Below are positions 12,052 to 33,200 of a stretch of DNA of 64,000 nt, one piece after another (positions within the stretch are counted from its first letter, which is position 1; every line of letters starts with the position of its first letter). Source of the DNA: Lepisosteus oculatus. Taxonomy: Eukaryota > Chordata > Actinopteri > Semionotiformes > Lepisosteidae. The DNA lies in NCBI RefSeq assembly GCF_040954835.1, contig NC_090723.1:3668001-3732000 (forward strand). Direction: 5' to 3'. Position numbers and translations under genes: made by a program. Under the pieces are notes generated by a model, which saw only the letters and a program-made list of their open reading frames with translations, was not told the DNA's origin and made no database searches.

Positions 12052-12078
12052 ACTTTCGTCGCTCTTGACACCTCCAGC

Positions 12079-17120
<5,042 letters not shown>

Positions 17121-20100
17121 CCCCCCCTGGGGGTGACGGTTCTGGCAGCCATGTTGCTGCTGGGACGTCACTAACAATTGTCGAATTGGAGACCTGTGAC
17201 GTTACACCTACAGCACGATTCCACTGCAATCACAAAATCAGCAAACGAGTTTTACAGTCGTGGGAGGGTTTGTTACATGTTCATTTTTAGCGAGCCATGT
17301 GGTTTACTTACTCATTTATTGCCCACTTTAGAGGGCTCCTGGTCACAGATCTGCCCTCATAATTTTGCCATATCTGTACAGAATGTTTAACATTCCAAAA
17401 ACACTACTGGGGTTTTTTATATTTGCATTCTATATTTTCATGTTGTGAATTCGTTTCTAACTCGTTCTGTGTCATTATTGGCAATGCCGTCGAAAGCTGA
17501 CAACCAAAATCAAAGTGCACCGTGATGTATGCTTGCCTGTGCAGGGTACTCTGTATCTCGCTGTGAGTCAGAGGTTTCCCCGTTGTTTCGATCTTGAGCT
17601 CATCAGGGAGACACCGCTCCAGCTCGCGTTGAGCCTGTGCAAAGCTGCTCCAACAGAAACCCGTCTTCACTGAAATGATTAAGTCTCCTCCTGTACTGCA
17701 GCACTTGTGGCTGTAAAGAAACTGCCGATTCCCCAGTGCACGGGTGTAAACTGCAATATACATTACAATTCTAAATTATGTTAAAAAACTCTAAATCGGC
17801 ACTGCAGAGAATAGGAACTCCTTGTGCACTGTAGTGTCATCTGGTTTAGTTCTATGCCAACAAATCCATAATGTCTTCAAAGACCTACTTCAAAGCTGTT
17901 GTGGGTCTTAAGAATATAACTGTTTCACATCTTTTGAGGGACAGGATATCATAGTACATCATAGTACTTTTATGGTCTCAGGATTAAAAACACTATTAAT
18001 AGTAGAAGATTTCTCATAGTAAACCTGAATGTATGACTGTAAAGATCTACAAACTGAGTCAATGCCAATGCAACTTACAATTACTAGTCTACTGTGGTAT
18101 GTATTGCTTGCTAAGACTATTAGAATATAGCGTGCTTAGAAAGCAAACTAAAAACACACTGGATGTAGTTTATATTTGTAGTACCTTATGACAGAAACTT
18201 GATGAAATGAGTTATCTGCACAGATTTTTTTTTATGGCTGCTTACTTTTGCTTGTTAAAAATAAGAGATGTGGTATTTTTAATATTAAGGAGTTTAATGT
18301 ATGCTGTATATTATAATTAAGCTGATCATCAAATAGAAAGGGTCCTTAATTTGTCGATTTGGGGGCTGACAGAAAAAGTAGAACATTTTTATTAATTCCA
18401 AAAGGTGTTTGTAATGTATGCATATCAAAAAACAGAACTGAATGTACCATTGTAAAATACTGTATGATATAAATCAAGTTAGCAGCTCAGCTGAACTGGT
18501 AAGATGTGGGCAAGTGTGGAAACACATGCAGTCCCCTGCACAGTGCAGCAGGGGGCAGTCAACACAGGTCCAGTCAAGGGATGTGCAGTCCTGTTCCTGG
18601 AGGGACAGTTTGCCATGTGTCTGTCAAGGTACCTTTAAAGCAGCAGACTTTGAAGAGCTGCTGCTACATTGGTCCACTTAAGGCAGTAACCAGCTCGTTA
18701 AGTGCTGAGTTGAACCGGCTCTACAGGATCAAGATTAGAGACCTCCATTGCAAAATGGTAATTTGTGATAGATTGAGTTGATTTTACTCAGGAATCACTG
18801 GCACATATTCTGATTATTCCTCACTCCATGTAACAGTAAGTCTGGACAGAGAACACTAGCTGAATCAAATCCAGGTGTACAACTACAGATCTGGCTTGGC
18901 GTGTGTATTGAGGGAATGCAGAGAAAATCAGTGTTCCTATGCTCTTGTCTTTTGTTTAGCAGAACTTTGATTAAGTGAGTTTTTTCATGTATATACTGTG
19001 ACTGCGCTTGCCAGACAAAGATTGACATTGAAAGGAGACATTGGTCCTTATTTTCCACATGGGCACATTGCCTGCTCCAAAGTAAATGAATTAGGTGGGC
19101 AATTTGCCTACACCCTGCACTTGGCCTAGAGTAAAAATAAATCTCATAGACATTTTGTTTTGCACAGACTGATATCCTTGAAATCCAGATTAACACCGTC
19201 AGTCATAGTGAGGAAACCTATATGGTTATACCCAGTTGTCACTGACTCTTGGTTACGTAGGACAAACTGTTCTAACTTATTGCCAGATGTTCTGGCTGCT
19301 TGTTAGTGCAAGCTGTGTGCTCCTTCGCTGCTGTAGGATTCCAATAAAACCTTTTCCTCAAGAAACTCCATGTTATTATGTGAGAAAGGAAAGGGTAGTA
19401 AGAATACTTCTTTTGGTCCGTTACAGATGAAACAATGGGCCTTCTTGAAGTTTGGCTCGGGTCTGTGCAGTTTAATTGGGTCATTGTGGTTTTTCAAGCT
19501 GCCTTTCCTAAACGACTTCCTGAGAAGTCTTTTGTTGCTTTACTTGTATTGTGTATTTGCAGGAATGGAACATGTTGTGTACTGTAGCTAAATCCAGGAA
19601 ATGCTTCTGGCCTGTCTGGGTGGGGCATCTTGAAGTAATCTAATCCTGTCTTCATTCGTACCGCTCCTGTCTTCCCAGGAAAAAATTGTTCCCTTAAAAA
19701 GTCACAAAATGTATTGACGCTTGAAGCAATTGCTCTTCAAACCCATTTTAAAGCGAGAGTTGACATCTGGAGAAACTGCTGGTTTCTTGGTCTACCTTTG
19801 GGTGGGTCCTGCTGACTCGGTCCATATACAGTCGATATAGTTACCTGGTGCCAAATCCATACATTTGATTTATTTGGAGGTTATAAAGTCAGAAGCTGAA
19901 TGAGCTGCCCTTGGTAAATGAGGTACACGTCGACCATTACTAGTGGAGGTGTGAGGTTATTGTGCCTGCTCCTGGAAACTTAGGAATGACGGGAGGTTTA
20001 GCATGACTGCCTTGCAGCGCTGGGGCCCAGGGTTCAGTTCTGGGGGCAGTGTCTGTGTGGAGTTTGCATGTTCTCCCCGTGTTTGCATGGGTTTCCTCTT

Positions 20101-21095
20101 GGTGCTCTGGTTTCCTCCCACAGTCCAAAGACACTCCAGTGGGAGTGGATGCCCTTCAGTGGACTGGCGTCCAATCCAGGGTGGATCCTGCCTTGAGCCC
20201 ATTGCTTGCCAGGTCCAGATGGCAAGGCTCTGGCAGACATACATTTTAGAAATACAAAAATCCGATGTGTACTTTTTTTTGTGGAATTAATCACACGGGT
20301 TGTTCAAATGAAATTTATGTATTTATGTATTTATTTCTCTGTTTTTAGTAGAATAGAGATACCTAATGCTAAAGACATTTTAAAACCAACAATTAAAAGT
20401 ATTTGATTGCTGACAGGCCTAAGTATCATCTCAATACGTAGCAGTGAATTTGGGAAGTCAGTAATTTTCCACAATATTTTCTGTTTCCTCTGCCCTGTTA
20501 CTGCTTCCGGCTTCCTTGGTGTCTTCTTTAAGAAGGTGTAATTTATTGTGTGATCTGGTTAAAGCTGTACATGTGTCTAATTTATCCTCATGTAGAGGGG
20601 TGTGTATATATCTTTGATTTCCAAAAATATATTTTCAGTAATGTGTAAATGTATTTGATTTGTAGATATGTCTGTTATTTGACTGACAAATGCAGAGAAT
20701 AAAAATTTCCAACTGTACTTTCCGTGTTTGTATGCCTGTGTTTACTATTGACGGCAATTTCAGATAAGTTTCCTCTTCATTCATTAGCTAGTAAGAATCA
20801 AACGAGATTGTTGCATTGTCATTGGATTTCTTTTCACTGCAATTTCCTTTTTTTGGAGTTTATAAAAGAACCACACAGCAGATGCCATCATGTCTTGCAG
20901 TCCCAACAGTGCATGTATCTACCCATGGAACTGGATGTTTTAAAAAGAAGGATTGAATGATCAAAACTATCCCTTAATCAGCACTATAACACAGTATCAT
21001 TAAAAGAACAGCGAACCCCGGAACTGCTGTAGCCTCGATTTCGGTATCCAGCCTGTAGTTATGAAACCATCCTATCCTTCAACAGGCGACGGAAC
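17121..21095. other. RUNDC1 3' UTR and spacer to RPL27
   Basis: No coding exon found. It probably begins with a long RUNDC1 3' UTR. Plus-strand AATAAA candidates are at 19136-19141, 19343-19348 and 20698-20703; which is used cannot be told. A family A SINE lies at 20000-20235. Confidence 0.5.
20000..20235 (+). mobile_element. tRNA-type SINE, family A, truncated at the 3' end
   Basis: Contains the family phrases 'gggttcagttctgggggcag', 'gtttgcatgttctccccg', 'tttcctcccacagtcc', 'actggcgtccaatcc' and 'gcccattgcttgcc'. It stops before the GGAT tail. Confidence 0.75.
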
Positions 21096-21180
21096 TGACG
21101 TCACCTCTATTTGGTGTGAAAGGTCATCTTAGGCCCTTAGCACTTCCTTTACTGAAAGCGGCCGCCATTGAGCAACAGCG
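21096..21180 (+). promoter_or_regulatory. rpl27: RPL27 promoter and non-coding first exon (5' TOP type)
   Basis: A perfect CRE (TGACGTCA) is at 21096-21103. A pyrimidine run 'cttccttt' at about 21142-21150 fits a 5' terminal oligopyrimidine start, as expected for a ribosomal protein mRNA. The short leader contains GCCGCCATTG (YY1-like, antisense) and ends at a donor GTATGT at 21181. The exact start nucleotide is inferred. Confidence 0.65.
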
Positions 21181-21841
21181 GTATGTAATCTTTCCCACAC
21201 TAAAATCTTCCTGCATCCTTAGAAAATCAACGAAATATCAAAACTCAAGCGGCGTTTTGTGTTAGTTGACACATTGACGGCTTAGACGGGATTGGTATTG
21301 GGTGATTTACTGGTATTGTTCGAAAGATATAGCACATAAGAACTGCCCAACTTGTCGGTACCATATTGGTACTGGAATATGGCAGCGTATACAGCCCTAG
21401 AGGTTAATTCTTCTATTGAAACTGTTCTGGGTGTCTCTCTTCGGAGGCATGTCACCTACCGAGGCTGTTAATTAAAAAAAAAACACGATTTCGCTGTGTC
21501 TGTGCTGAGTACAGTGAACGGGCATGCATTGTATTCGGCACAGCCAAATGGCTGGCAGTTCGGACATACTCGGGGCTGTGTGTGCAGACCTTTTCCTCGG
21601 CTGCACTGTAGCTTAGGGGCTCATTTCTTTGAAAATGTTTAGCTCGGGGTGGAGTTGACGTGTTCCTCAGTCCCGAGTCCGAGACGAAGCATTAGAAAGT
21701 CGCTTGCTCTTTTCGAAAGTCTTGATTCACCGGAGCGCGATGGACGTTATCACTGCAGCTTCATACTCGGGAGAGGAAATAAAATAAAACTTACAGGTGG
21801 TCACTTCCGGACCATTCCAATAAAAATAGAGAAGACGGTGA

Positions 21842-24196
<2,355 letters not shown>

Positions 24197-24213
24197 ACTT
24201 GTATGATTTCATT

Positions 24214-24219
24214 AATAAA
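24214..24219 (+). terminator. Poly(A) signal of RPL27
   Basis: AATAAA lies 18 bases after the stop codon. A very short 3' UTR is typical of ribosomal protein mRNAs. Confidence 0.85.
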
Positions 24220-24481
24220 TATGTAAAATCCATAGTCTGGTCTAGTTTTTACTTTCCTGGACTTGTCACACTTGACAACGTGGTGTTTTTGTAAGGAAGG
24301 CTGGGGCTGATGAGTCCTCTGAGGAAATCCAGGCGATGTAGGTAGACCTGTAGGTGATGTTCTTCTCTCTGGACCAGATGTCCAAACCTTTCCCCCAGTA
24401 TGGTCAAGGGAGATCCCTTCTGTTGAGACATTAAACCAAGGTCAGTAAAGAATCCCGACCTTCTTGAAGAGAAGGTATAAG

Positions 24482-24740
24482 ATCAGATCACTTTATTATT
24501 AGCCATGTACAATTTCTTGAATTAGGAATTTCTTTTCACATACCCCAGCTTGCTCTCCATGAAACACACAGGGGTGTAGGGTCAGCCATTTATACGGCGC
24601 CCCTGGAGAAGTTGGGGTGAAGGGCTTTGCTCAGGGGCCCAACGGAGTAGGATTCCTCTGCTGGCCGCAGGATTGGAACCGGCAACCTTCCAGCCACATG
24701 CACAGATCCTGAGCCACAGTGCCACCACTCCGCCCCATCT
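24482..24740 (-). mobile_element. tRNA-type SINE, family C, minus orientation
   Basis: Read on the minus strand, it begins GGGGCGGAGTGGTGGC with an A-box-like TGGCTCAGGATCTG and a B box GGTTCCAATCC. It ends with the complement of 'actttattattagccatgtacaatttcttg'. A second copy is at 61277-61605. Confidence 0.7.
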
Positions 24741-26190
24741 GTTAACCCTGGTCTCCTGGCTCAAATTCAATCTGGGTTTGTATAATCTACCGTTCCTGTT
24801 TTTCACTCTTAAATGTAGTTTACTTCACTGCCTGGTTTGTTTGTTGGGGCTGCTGGCACATTCAGGTAATTATGCTTAGGCCGGCTGTGTGCTGCACTTC
24901 AGAGGTGGATGAAATTTGTCGCTTCGATGTGTAAAGTCCTTTGGGATGGAAAAGCACTGTATTGCATGCAAGCACATTTTTTTGTAAAATAATTTTGCTG
25001 TGCTGGCGAGTTTCCATAGTGCAGGAGTTGGGTTTCACATTTCATGTTTTTTTTTTTATAGTTGATCCTGGCATCGGCCAGGTGGGGCTCCACATTGGTG
25101 GTGGGAGGGGAGCAGTATGTGAAGAGCATACAAAAACTCCTAAAAAACGGAGTACTAAATGTGGTCTTTCATTAGTGACTTGTACCAAGGGATTACAGGC
25201 TTCAGCAAAAGAAGAGAACAAAATGATGGGTGAAACCTTGAAATACCACATGTGCCTCAATCATCCAAGGCTGCTTTCCCATGATATGTGGCTGTAGAAT
25301 GGCATCCATGGTTGGCAAGATATCAGCCTCCCAGAGGCTGTCAGATTGCTGTGGAGAGCTATTCCAGATGTTGATCAAGTTACCCTAAAGCCAACCCTGA
25401 GACTTTGCATGGGTCTGGAAGTGTTGCTGGTGGGGTTATCTTCTGCATGTTTGGGAGGAGAGGGGTGTCGGGTTAATAACTGTGACAGCCAATGATGGGA
25501 TTGGAGTGTCTAGCATCAACTGATGGAGAACATGTCCTGTGTGGGAGTGTCTACTGTACAAAACCTGGGCCATATTCTGAATTCAGGAATTGAGCCATGA
25601 GTTCTATCACTGTGAGGTTGTCCTCGGGTATCACTGCATCCTTTAACATCCATTACATTCACCCTCTCTCAATTGCACAACTGCTCCCTTGCCCATTAAC
25701 CCTCCGCAGGCCTGTGTATCGCCTGTCAGTGCCCTAAACTGGCCTTGACACCCAAGCCACGATCGACATTGTAACTTCTCAACGGGCACCACCAGTAAAG
25801 CAGCTTATGGCAGCCGTAGGGAAGAGGCTTTTGTAGGCTTGTAACTGGAAAAGGCTGGTAAATCACTTTGGGTTTTAAACTCAGACGAAGTAACATTAAC
25901 AAAGGACATTATGGGGATACTGAGTGTATTTTGGAACTGCATCATGTAAGATATACGTTTAAATGGAGTATATTGATAAAAGGCACATTTTTTAAGTTTT
26001 TTTTCTGCATTAGAAAGCATTCACAGTAAAGACATGGCATTTGCGTGTTGGAATAATACCGTTTTGGTTTAAAATTATTATTGAGGACGTTTAAGGATCA
26101 TGGCAAAATACGTTTTTAAATTTAAACTTCGCAGCAGCAGCAGTGACCGCTTTAAAAACACGAGCAAATTTTTAAAAAATGCCGGTGGAT
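24741..26190. other. Spacer between RPL27 and IFI35
   Basis: No exon recognised. A small fragment of the 5S-derived SINE (3' part, 'ggccaggtggggctccacattggtggtggg') lies at about 25070-25110. The rest is unassigned. Confidence 0.5.
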
Positions 26191-26192
26191 TC

Positions 26193-26232
26193 TTTCAGTT
26201 TCTCTGCCATTTTTAGTAAACCGAAAGTGAAA
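26193..26232 (+). promoter_or_regulatory. Paired ISRE/IRF elements upstream of IFI35
   Basis: TTTCAGTTTC at 26193-26202 is a perfect TTTCNNTTTC ISRE core (GAAACTGAAA on the other strand). GAAAGTGAAA at 26223-26232 is a perfect GAAANNGAAA core. The pair lies about 50 and 20 bases before the proposed leader exon (about 26250-26282). This fits an interferon-induced gene. Confidence 0.75.
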
Positions 26233-26249
26233 GGATAATACTTGTTCCT

Positions 26250-26282
26250 GGACGAAGAACGGGACGGCGAGCAGGCAGAGAC
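26250..26282 (+). other. ifi35: Probable non-coding first exon of IFI35
   Basis: The sequence downstream of the ISRE pair ends in a good donor GTGAGT at 26283. The next exon opens after a C/T-rich acceptor at 27204 and carries the start codon. The 5' end is approximate. Confidence 0.5.
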
Positions 26283-27254
26283 GTGAGTCGTACGTTTGCT
26301 TAAGTGCCTCAATTGTAATTTAAATTAATAAAACTTAGGCTTGTAACTTTGAATCGAGTTCTAAAGTATAAAACAACAGTTGTCTCTTACGGGCGTCTTT
26401 AAACTGTGATTTAGCACAAGGTGGAGCTACTCACGAGTGGTATATGACGCAGGAAAACAGCATGTTTACTTGCATGTTTTATTTATATGTTGAGAAAGTC
26501 ATTATAAAAAAATACGTTATCGCGAAAAAGTTTTACTTTGTAACTATGGCTGTTTTTCCTTATACTGTATATCAAATACTTTTATCTGTTTATACGCGTC
26601 GAAACGGAAGTCTTTAAATCGAAGTCTGACAAACGTTTTAAATGAGTAACAATCTGGATACAGATTTCAGAAGAGTAGCTCTGAAAGATACAGGAATTTA
26701 GTCCAAATTAAATGTTTTATTTTATATCAATCTGCCTTTCTCGAAATTTCTGTGATAGTCTGTAATAGTATACAGGCGTCTACAGTTCCTTATTAACGTC
26801 ATGAAGTGCAGGTGGGGCAAAGGCATCTGGCTGCACTGACTGGTGTACTGTGTAACCACAGTATTACAGAACTGTTACAGTAAAATAGAGTGGTCTTTAT
26901 AATTACAGAAAGGGCTGTTGCAATTTAAGGTACTTAAGGTACAATACAGTACATTTGAACTTTATCCTGCACAGCTGAAAGAGGCAAATAATACTGTTAA
27001 CTCTGCAGGAAGGACTCTTAACCCACGCTCAGACAGTGAAATGTTCCTGCACTCAGAGGATGCAAGTTGTTATAAATGGGAGCAAAGCAGAGCTGGTGTC
27101 TCAGTGTATCTCTGTTAGGGGAGGCAAAACTGCACAGGTAGTGTCTCCTGCTTTGCTCTGACAGGATGATCGATTAGTGCCTGTTCTTTCTGTTCTGTCC
27201 ACAGACCTAAAATAGTCCCAGCATCTAGAAGTAGGACATCCCCATTGCCCAGCA

Positions 27255-30200
27255 ATGTCTGAGGAGGTAATGTATGGAAAGAAAGCTCTTTGTGCTGATT
27301 ATACATAAGAATTAAGTCACAATAATCACTTTTGATTTTGGCTTATAATAGCCTCTTTTATTTTCTTCACCCTAAAAAAGCTCTGAAATGTTCTAGCATA
27401 AAACAGGACCTTGCAACCCCTGTCCCCAGGAGCCACAGTTCCCCTGTTTGTTTGTTTTTTTGATTGATCTAATTGTTTGAATAGGGAGTCACTTTGTGTT
27501 TTTGGTTTAAGAACATCATTAGATGCTTCTGGAAAAGCAGGACTCTTGTCCTAAAGATCCCTATATCTGGTATAGGCATGCATGCAAAAATGTTCTAAAA
27601 AGAGAAAGATTTAAAAACAGTGTTCACAGTCTTTATAACTTTCCCGTGTCACCCTGGTCATTGATGGGTATTGCAGATAGGCAAGCAGCTACACTGTCCT
27701 TAGTTAAGCTGCAGGACTGTCGTCATCCTGAAATTGCCCAGTTGTCTGCTTGAACAGCTTTAGAATGCAGTCAGATACCTATTTCTCATTGCATGGACAA
27801 TCAAACAGTGTTTGGTCACTTCTAGCTATACAAGGTAAGCAGAGGCTGCCTCCATCTGCCTTATAGTTGTGCCCCAGTTGAATGAATGTCAGGAAAATGG
27901 GTTTGATAGGCATCTACTAGGTGAATATTTCTTAAAGCTCGTATTACATTTGAAAAGCTGTATCAAATGCGTTGCACAAATAATTGTATCTTCCAGTTCA
28001 TAAATGAGTTTGTTTTCTCTGCCACCGTTAACTTACTTTTTTAACAAACATGCTTGAAAATAAATTTGACAAATTCTAGTTTACTTGGGTAAAGCATGTT
28101 GTTCTTTCACAAAACATGGTGAAAACTACATGCATTTTGTAGCTGTGGGACATGCAAAGAGTAACTGATGTGCCAGCTGATTTCTCAAATGGGCTTCTAA
28201 AGCGCATTAACAGATCTCCATGTAAGTACCAGTATTGTGTTAAAGTGGTCTACACCTTTTCTACTGCCTGTCTTACAGGACTTCTCCCTAGTTAGTACAG
28301 CTACAGCACAGGGACTTGATGGCTCTGTGTTATCCCCCCTGGACAGCATCAGGAAGGAGATTGAAAAGTACAAGGTTTGTGCTGTTTGTGACAAAACATA
28401 CAGAACAGTTACAAGCAAAGGTGGCCAGGTGGCCATTTTGCCCAATTCATCTCTTTGGTAGTTAGTGGCGAATGGATCCGAGGGTCTCCTATGTCTTTTT
28501 CTTGAAAGGTGTCAGCTTTAACAACACTGTGTAGATTGTTCCGATCTCCCACAGCCTTTGGGGTGAAGAAGGGCCCCCTGTTCTCAGTTTTAAACACAGA
28601 GTCATGTAGTTTGCACTGGACAGGACAGAATCAGCCATGCACACTCTGTTTTGTTTGACAGCACTGGTATTTATAAAGAAAAAAAACCCGGAGCCATAAA
28701 GCCTGTGTGATTGTAAAAGTATTTGCACATTTGGACTATTTAGTTTGGTTACTTGAAGCTGATTGATCTCTGGATCTCATTTAAAAACATATTTTCTACT
28801 GTAACCTCTTGTGTGTGTATATATATAGTAATTAAATCCATGAATTGACTTAAAGGATTGTGCTGTAACTGATTTTTTAAAGCATTTTCACCTTAGATGC
28901 ACAGTTCATGCCAAACCCCGCAACTCCATGCTACAGCCACTGGTGTTCACTTCTAGCAGAACAAGTGAACGTGCCACATGGAGAAAGAATAAGCTGATTT
29001 TATACCAAAACAAATGCAATTAGATTTCAGCACAATTTGACTATTAATCATATTTGTATGTGTTTTTTTTATTTTTATTTTGTTGTGCATGTTTAGAATT
29101 TATAGTATTCACAGAGCTCGGTCTGGCTACAATCTCAAGGGAGCTGCATCTGAACATTTGTCCGCTCTGGGTTCACTCGTCAGCCATTCCTGCTCTTCAC
29201 TGTCGGCGCTGATTGTCATTCAGGGTAGAATGTGTTCAGCAGCCCTGACCTGCTGTCTGTTTGTCTCTGTGTCCATCTGTGAAGGAGATCTGTGACCAGA
29301 TAATCACAGACCAGAACGACCTGCGGAATGATAGAGACAAGCTGCAGCAGATGACTGAAGAGTTCAAGTTGCGTTCTGTCAAACTCAAGCAACAATGTCA
29401 GGATGAAGAAGTGGAAAGATCCCTGACCCTTGATACTGACAAGGTTTGACCCTCCTGTTGACTGTGTTTCTAATTAAAAGAAAACTGAAGCTGGACATCC
29501 CCTGTGGCCCGGTCAGTGAAAACACTGGGTGTTGCCAGTCGGTGTCATCACCCGAATGCCCAGCTGGGATCCTCTAATGTTATTGTCCAGTCTCCTGAGC
29601 TCTGCTCAGTTATCGGACCTCGTTTCAGCCACAGGTTCCTCAGTCTATTGTGCAGCAGGACCTTAAGCGGCGAGGGTGAGTGTGCCCGGCGCTGAGCTGT
29701 CCCTGCAGAACAGGGCTTGTAGCTTGTGAGGTGATGTGTGGCTCTGACTGCTGCCTGTGTGGGAGGAGTTCTCAGTCCCACGTTTAATTAAAAATGGTCT
29801 GTTCCAGACAATTCCAAGATATAAAAAAGGAAAAATAATTTTCACGATTCAAGTGCATTACGTATTTCCGCTGTCCTGAAAGTCACAGTAGAAGGCCTTT
29901 TTCATGACGAGCAGTAGACTGTGCTGGTGTGAGGGTACGTGTGTCTGTGTAGGGGGAGGGTTTAGGCTGACGGGGAGCTGCTCTGTGGTTCACAGGAGAA
30001 GCTGGCTGAGCTACAGCTGGAGGAGCAAAAGCTTCAGGAAGAGGCTGAGAGGCTGCAGACTGAGCTGAGACATGTGGATGAAATGAACCAGCAGCTGAAA
30101 CAGGAGACGCAGGTACACTGGTGCAGCCATGCTAAATCACAGCTTAACTTGACAGCATGGTAAAGAAGGGAGAAAGTGTGATAAGGCTCATTCAGTCACT

Positions 30201-33200
30201 GTCAAATTCAGAAATGGACACAAAAAGGGGAGCGCACAATGACCAAATACCTTTGATGTGGTTAACGCTTGTTAACACACAGGCTTTACCCTACTGGAAT
30301 ACAACATTGTATCAATTCCTCTTGTGTATAAATTAAATAATTATTTTCATCATGGTCATAGAAATGGATAGATATTCAGTGTAGAGATACCACCAGCTTG
30401 GTTCTGTGTCCTGAGACAATCTGAGAAGGTAGTTTCCTTATTCTGAATCCTAATGTTCAAGAGCTGCGATTCTTACAGGTGACCACTGCAGTGCCTGAAA
30501 GAAAAGTGGTTTTCACTGGAGCAACAGGTGAAGAGGGGTCCTCCAGCTTTGACATGAACCCCCGAATTGTGTACCCCATGGAAGGCGGGACGGCACTGAT
30601 TACCTTCGAGGATGAGGAAGGTGTGACTTGAATAAGAAACCCTTAACTGCTGATCACCACAAATACAGGGAGCTAGATCAATTGTGGAACTAAAAGACAT
30701 TTGGGAGGTTACATTTGTCTTTGAGAAATACATCTAGGTCTAGTCTTTAGGATTTGTCTGCTGAATGTGAATCCTGCTGGGATTGAGGAAATGTGGTAGC
30801 AAGCAGTGTTGCTTTCTTTCTTTATGAAAGTAATGCTTAAATATCAATTTCTCCTTCAACACTGCTGACAGATTAGCATTTTGGGCAACATATGGAAGAC
30901 TGAGAAAACCAAATTTGTAGGTGAAAGGTTAGCTTTTTTCACAAACTGGCAGATTTGTTCAAAATGTTTTTATATAGTTGCATGATGTTTTAAAATACAG
31001 TTCTTGGATTAGTTGTTTGTAATGCACTAGCAAAGATCTATGGACAGCTAGGAACCTTTAGTTTATGAAGCAGAGCTCTGTAAACTGCTAAATGGGATGA
31101 CATCATCATCACTCTTGTCTGTCTTAGTTGCACAGAAGATCCTGAGCATGAAATACCACGACGTCCAGCTAGGGGAGTGCTCCATTAGGCTGGAGGCCAG
31201 GCCGGTGCAGCTGCTGATGCCCAGCTACATTGAGGTACTGTATCAACACCACACTCCCTAGGCCAACATCATCGCCAGCAGCATCGTCACCCTGCAGCTC
31301 ACACCTGGTAGCACACTGGAGCTCGGCAGCTGTGAGCCTGGCCAGTACCTGGACAGGAGACCTCCTGGGAAAGCTGAGGCTGCTGCTGGAAGAGGTGTTA
31401 GTGAGACCAGTAGAGGGCGCTCATGCTGCGGTCTGTGGGGGGTCCTAATGCTCCAGTATAGTGATGGGGACCCTACACTGTAAAAAAAAAAGGTGCTGTC
31501 CTTCAGATGAGATGTCAAACCGAGGTCCTGACTCTCTGTGGTCATTAAAAATCTCATGGTGTTTCTCGTAAAGAGTAGGGGTGTTAACACTGATGTCCTG
31601 GCCAAATCACCTCCTGAAAACTACCAATCATGACCTCTTAAAATCCCCATCTGGTGCACTGTGGCTTATTTGCATTATGGAGATGGGGGTACACAGTGGT
31701 GGTGGAGGGGAGTCCCCATTACCTGTAAAGCACTTTGAGTGGGTTGTCCAGAAAACGGCTATATAAGTGTAAGATGATATTATTGTTGTTGTTGTTGTTG
31801 TTGTTATCAGTGTCTATCAGTGTGGAATTAACGGTTTACAGACAATATAAGTTATTCTGTAGCGCCTGTGTTCAGCTGTTCTGCCGTCAGAGCGTGTTTG
31901 TCCAGCCCTGCCTGCCCCCAGCGGTGTCTCTGACTGACGGCACCATGTGCCCTTGCTGTGTCAGGTGGAGACGCACGTGTCCAACAGGCGGATCCTGGTG
32001 TCCAACCTTCCCAAGGACGTGGAGGAGAGCCGCCTGCTGGACAAGCTGGAGCTCTTCTTCTCCAAGAGCCGGAACGGGGGCGGGGAGGTGGAGTCCTTGG
32101 AATTGCTGCACGACTCGGGAACCGTGGTCATCACTTTCCTGGAGGACACCAGTAGGTCACAGGAATGGCTGGGGAGGGAGGGGAGGAGATGGCAGAGCGG
32201 GAGTCTGCTGGTGGGAATTGTAAGAACCTGTAACACTTTAGATTAGCGGTGGCAGATGCCATTTGTAAATTCTCCATGAATGAAATATATTTCTAAAGTG
32301 TTAAGGTAATCTGTACAGTGGATTAATTGGGTGCTAGTTATCCCTAATTCTGACCACTGCCTAAATCACACCCCTAATTCTTACCTCAGGGTTAGCGGAA
32401 CGTAATACATTTTTAGAATTGTTTACGACATCATCAATAATATGTGAATCAATTGTTTAGTGTCAGTTATTAAGGGATGCTCAAAGAATTACCCAGGAAT
32501 CTTTCCAGGTCAGCCTCAATGCGAAATAATTACATATCTGCTGGTTCCCTATGTATAATTGCAATCACCCACCACATTATTTTGTCCGACTAAGCAAATA
32601 ATTATATCAATTGGAAGGAAAATCAGTAGGTGGCATGGTGGCACAGTGGTTAGCAGTTGTTGGGGCCCTGGCTTCATTTCCTGGGGAGCTGTCTGTGTGG
32701 AGTTTGTATGTTCTCCCCAATGTTTGTATGGGTTTACTCCGGGTGCTCCGGTTTCCTCACACAGTCCACACATGGTGGGTTAATTAGCTTCTGGGAAAAC
32801 TGGCCCTGGTGTGATTGTACGTGCCCCTTGATGGACTGGCGTCCCATCCAGGGTGCTTCCGGCACGTCGCCAGTTGCTTGCCAGGATAATCTCTGGCTCC
32901 CTCATGACCCTGAATTGGATAAAGTGGTTAGAAAATGGATGGATGGAAGGAAATCGGGAATCCAACAAACTTCCCGAGTTTTTGTTTACGCTCCAAAGGA
33001 ACAAACACAGAAAACAAACCATTCACTTACTTCACATTTGTCAGTAGCTAAACTCTGCTACCCTTCAGGACTAAGGAAGCAAAGACTCATCATCCTTTGT
33101 CTTCAACACAGACATTTCCCCTCTTTACCTTCCAGTTGCAAAACGCCTGACTGACATGGAGAACCACACTGTGGAGCTGCTCGGTAAAAAGTATCGTCTG

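Larger units (their letters stand above)
10601..12078. other. Intergenic spacer between the divergent PTGES3L and RUNDC1 starts
   Basis: Holds the PTGES3L upstream elements on the left and the RUNDC1 promoter on the right. An AG-rich run (gagagagagaga) lies at about 11369-11381. No exon or mobile element is recognised between 11000 and 11900. Confidence 0.6.

Noticed and set aside
24295-24400. Possible C/D-box snoRNA after RPL27
   Set aside because: A C-box-like TGATGA is followed by CTGA within about ten bases, too close, and there is no terminal stem.
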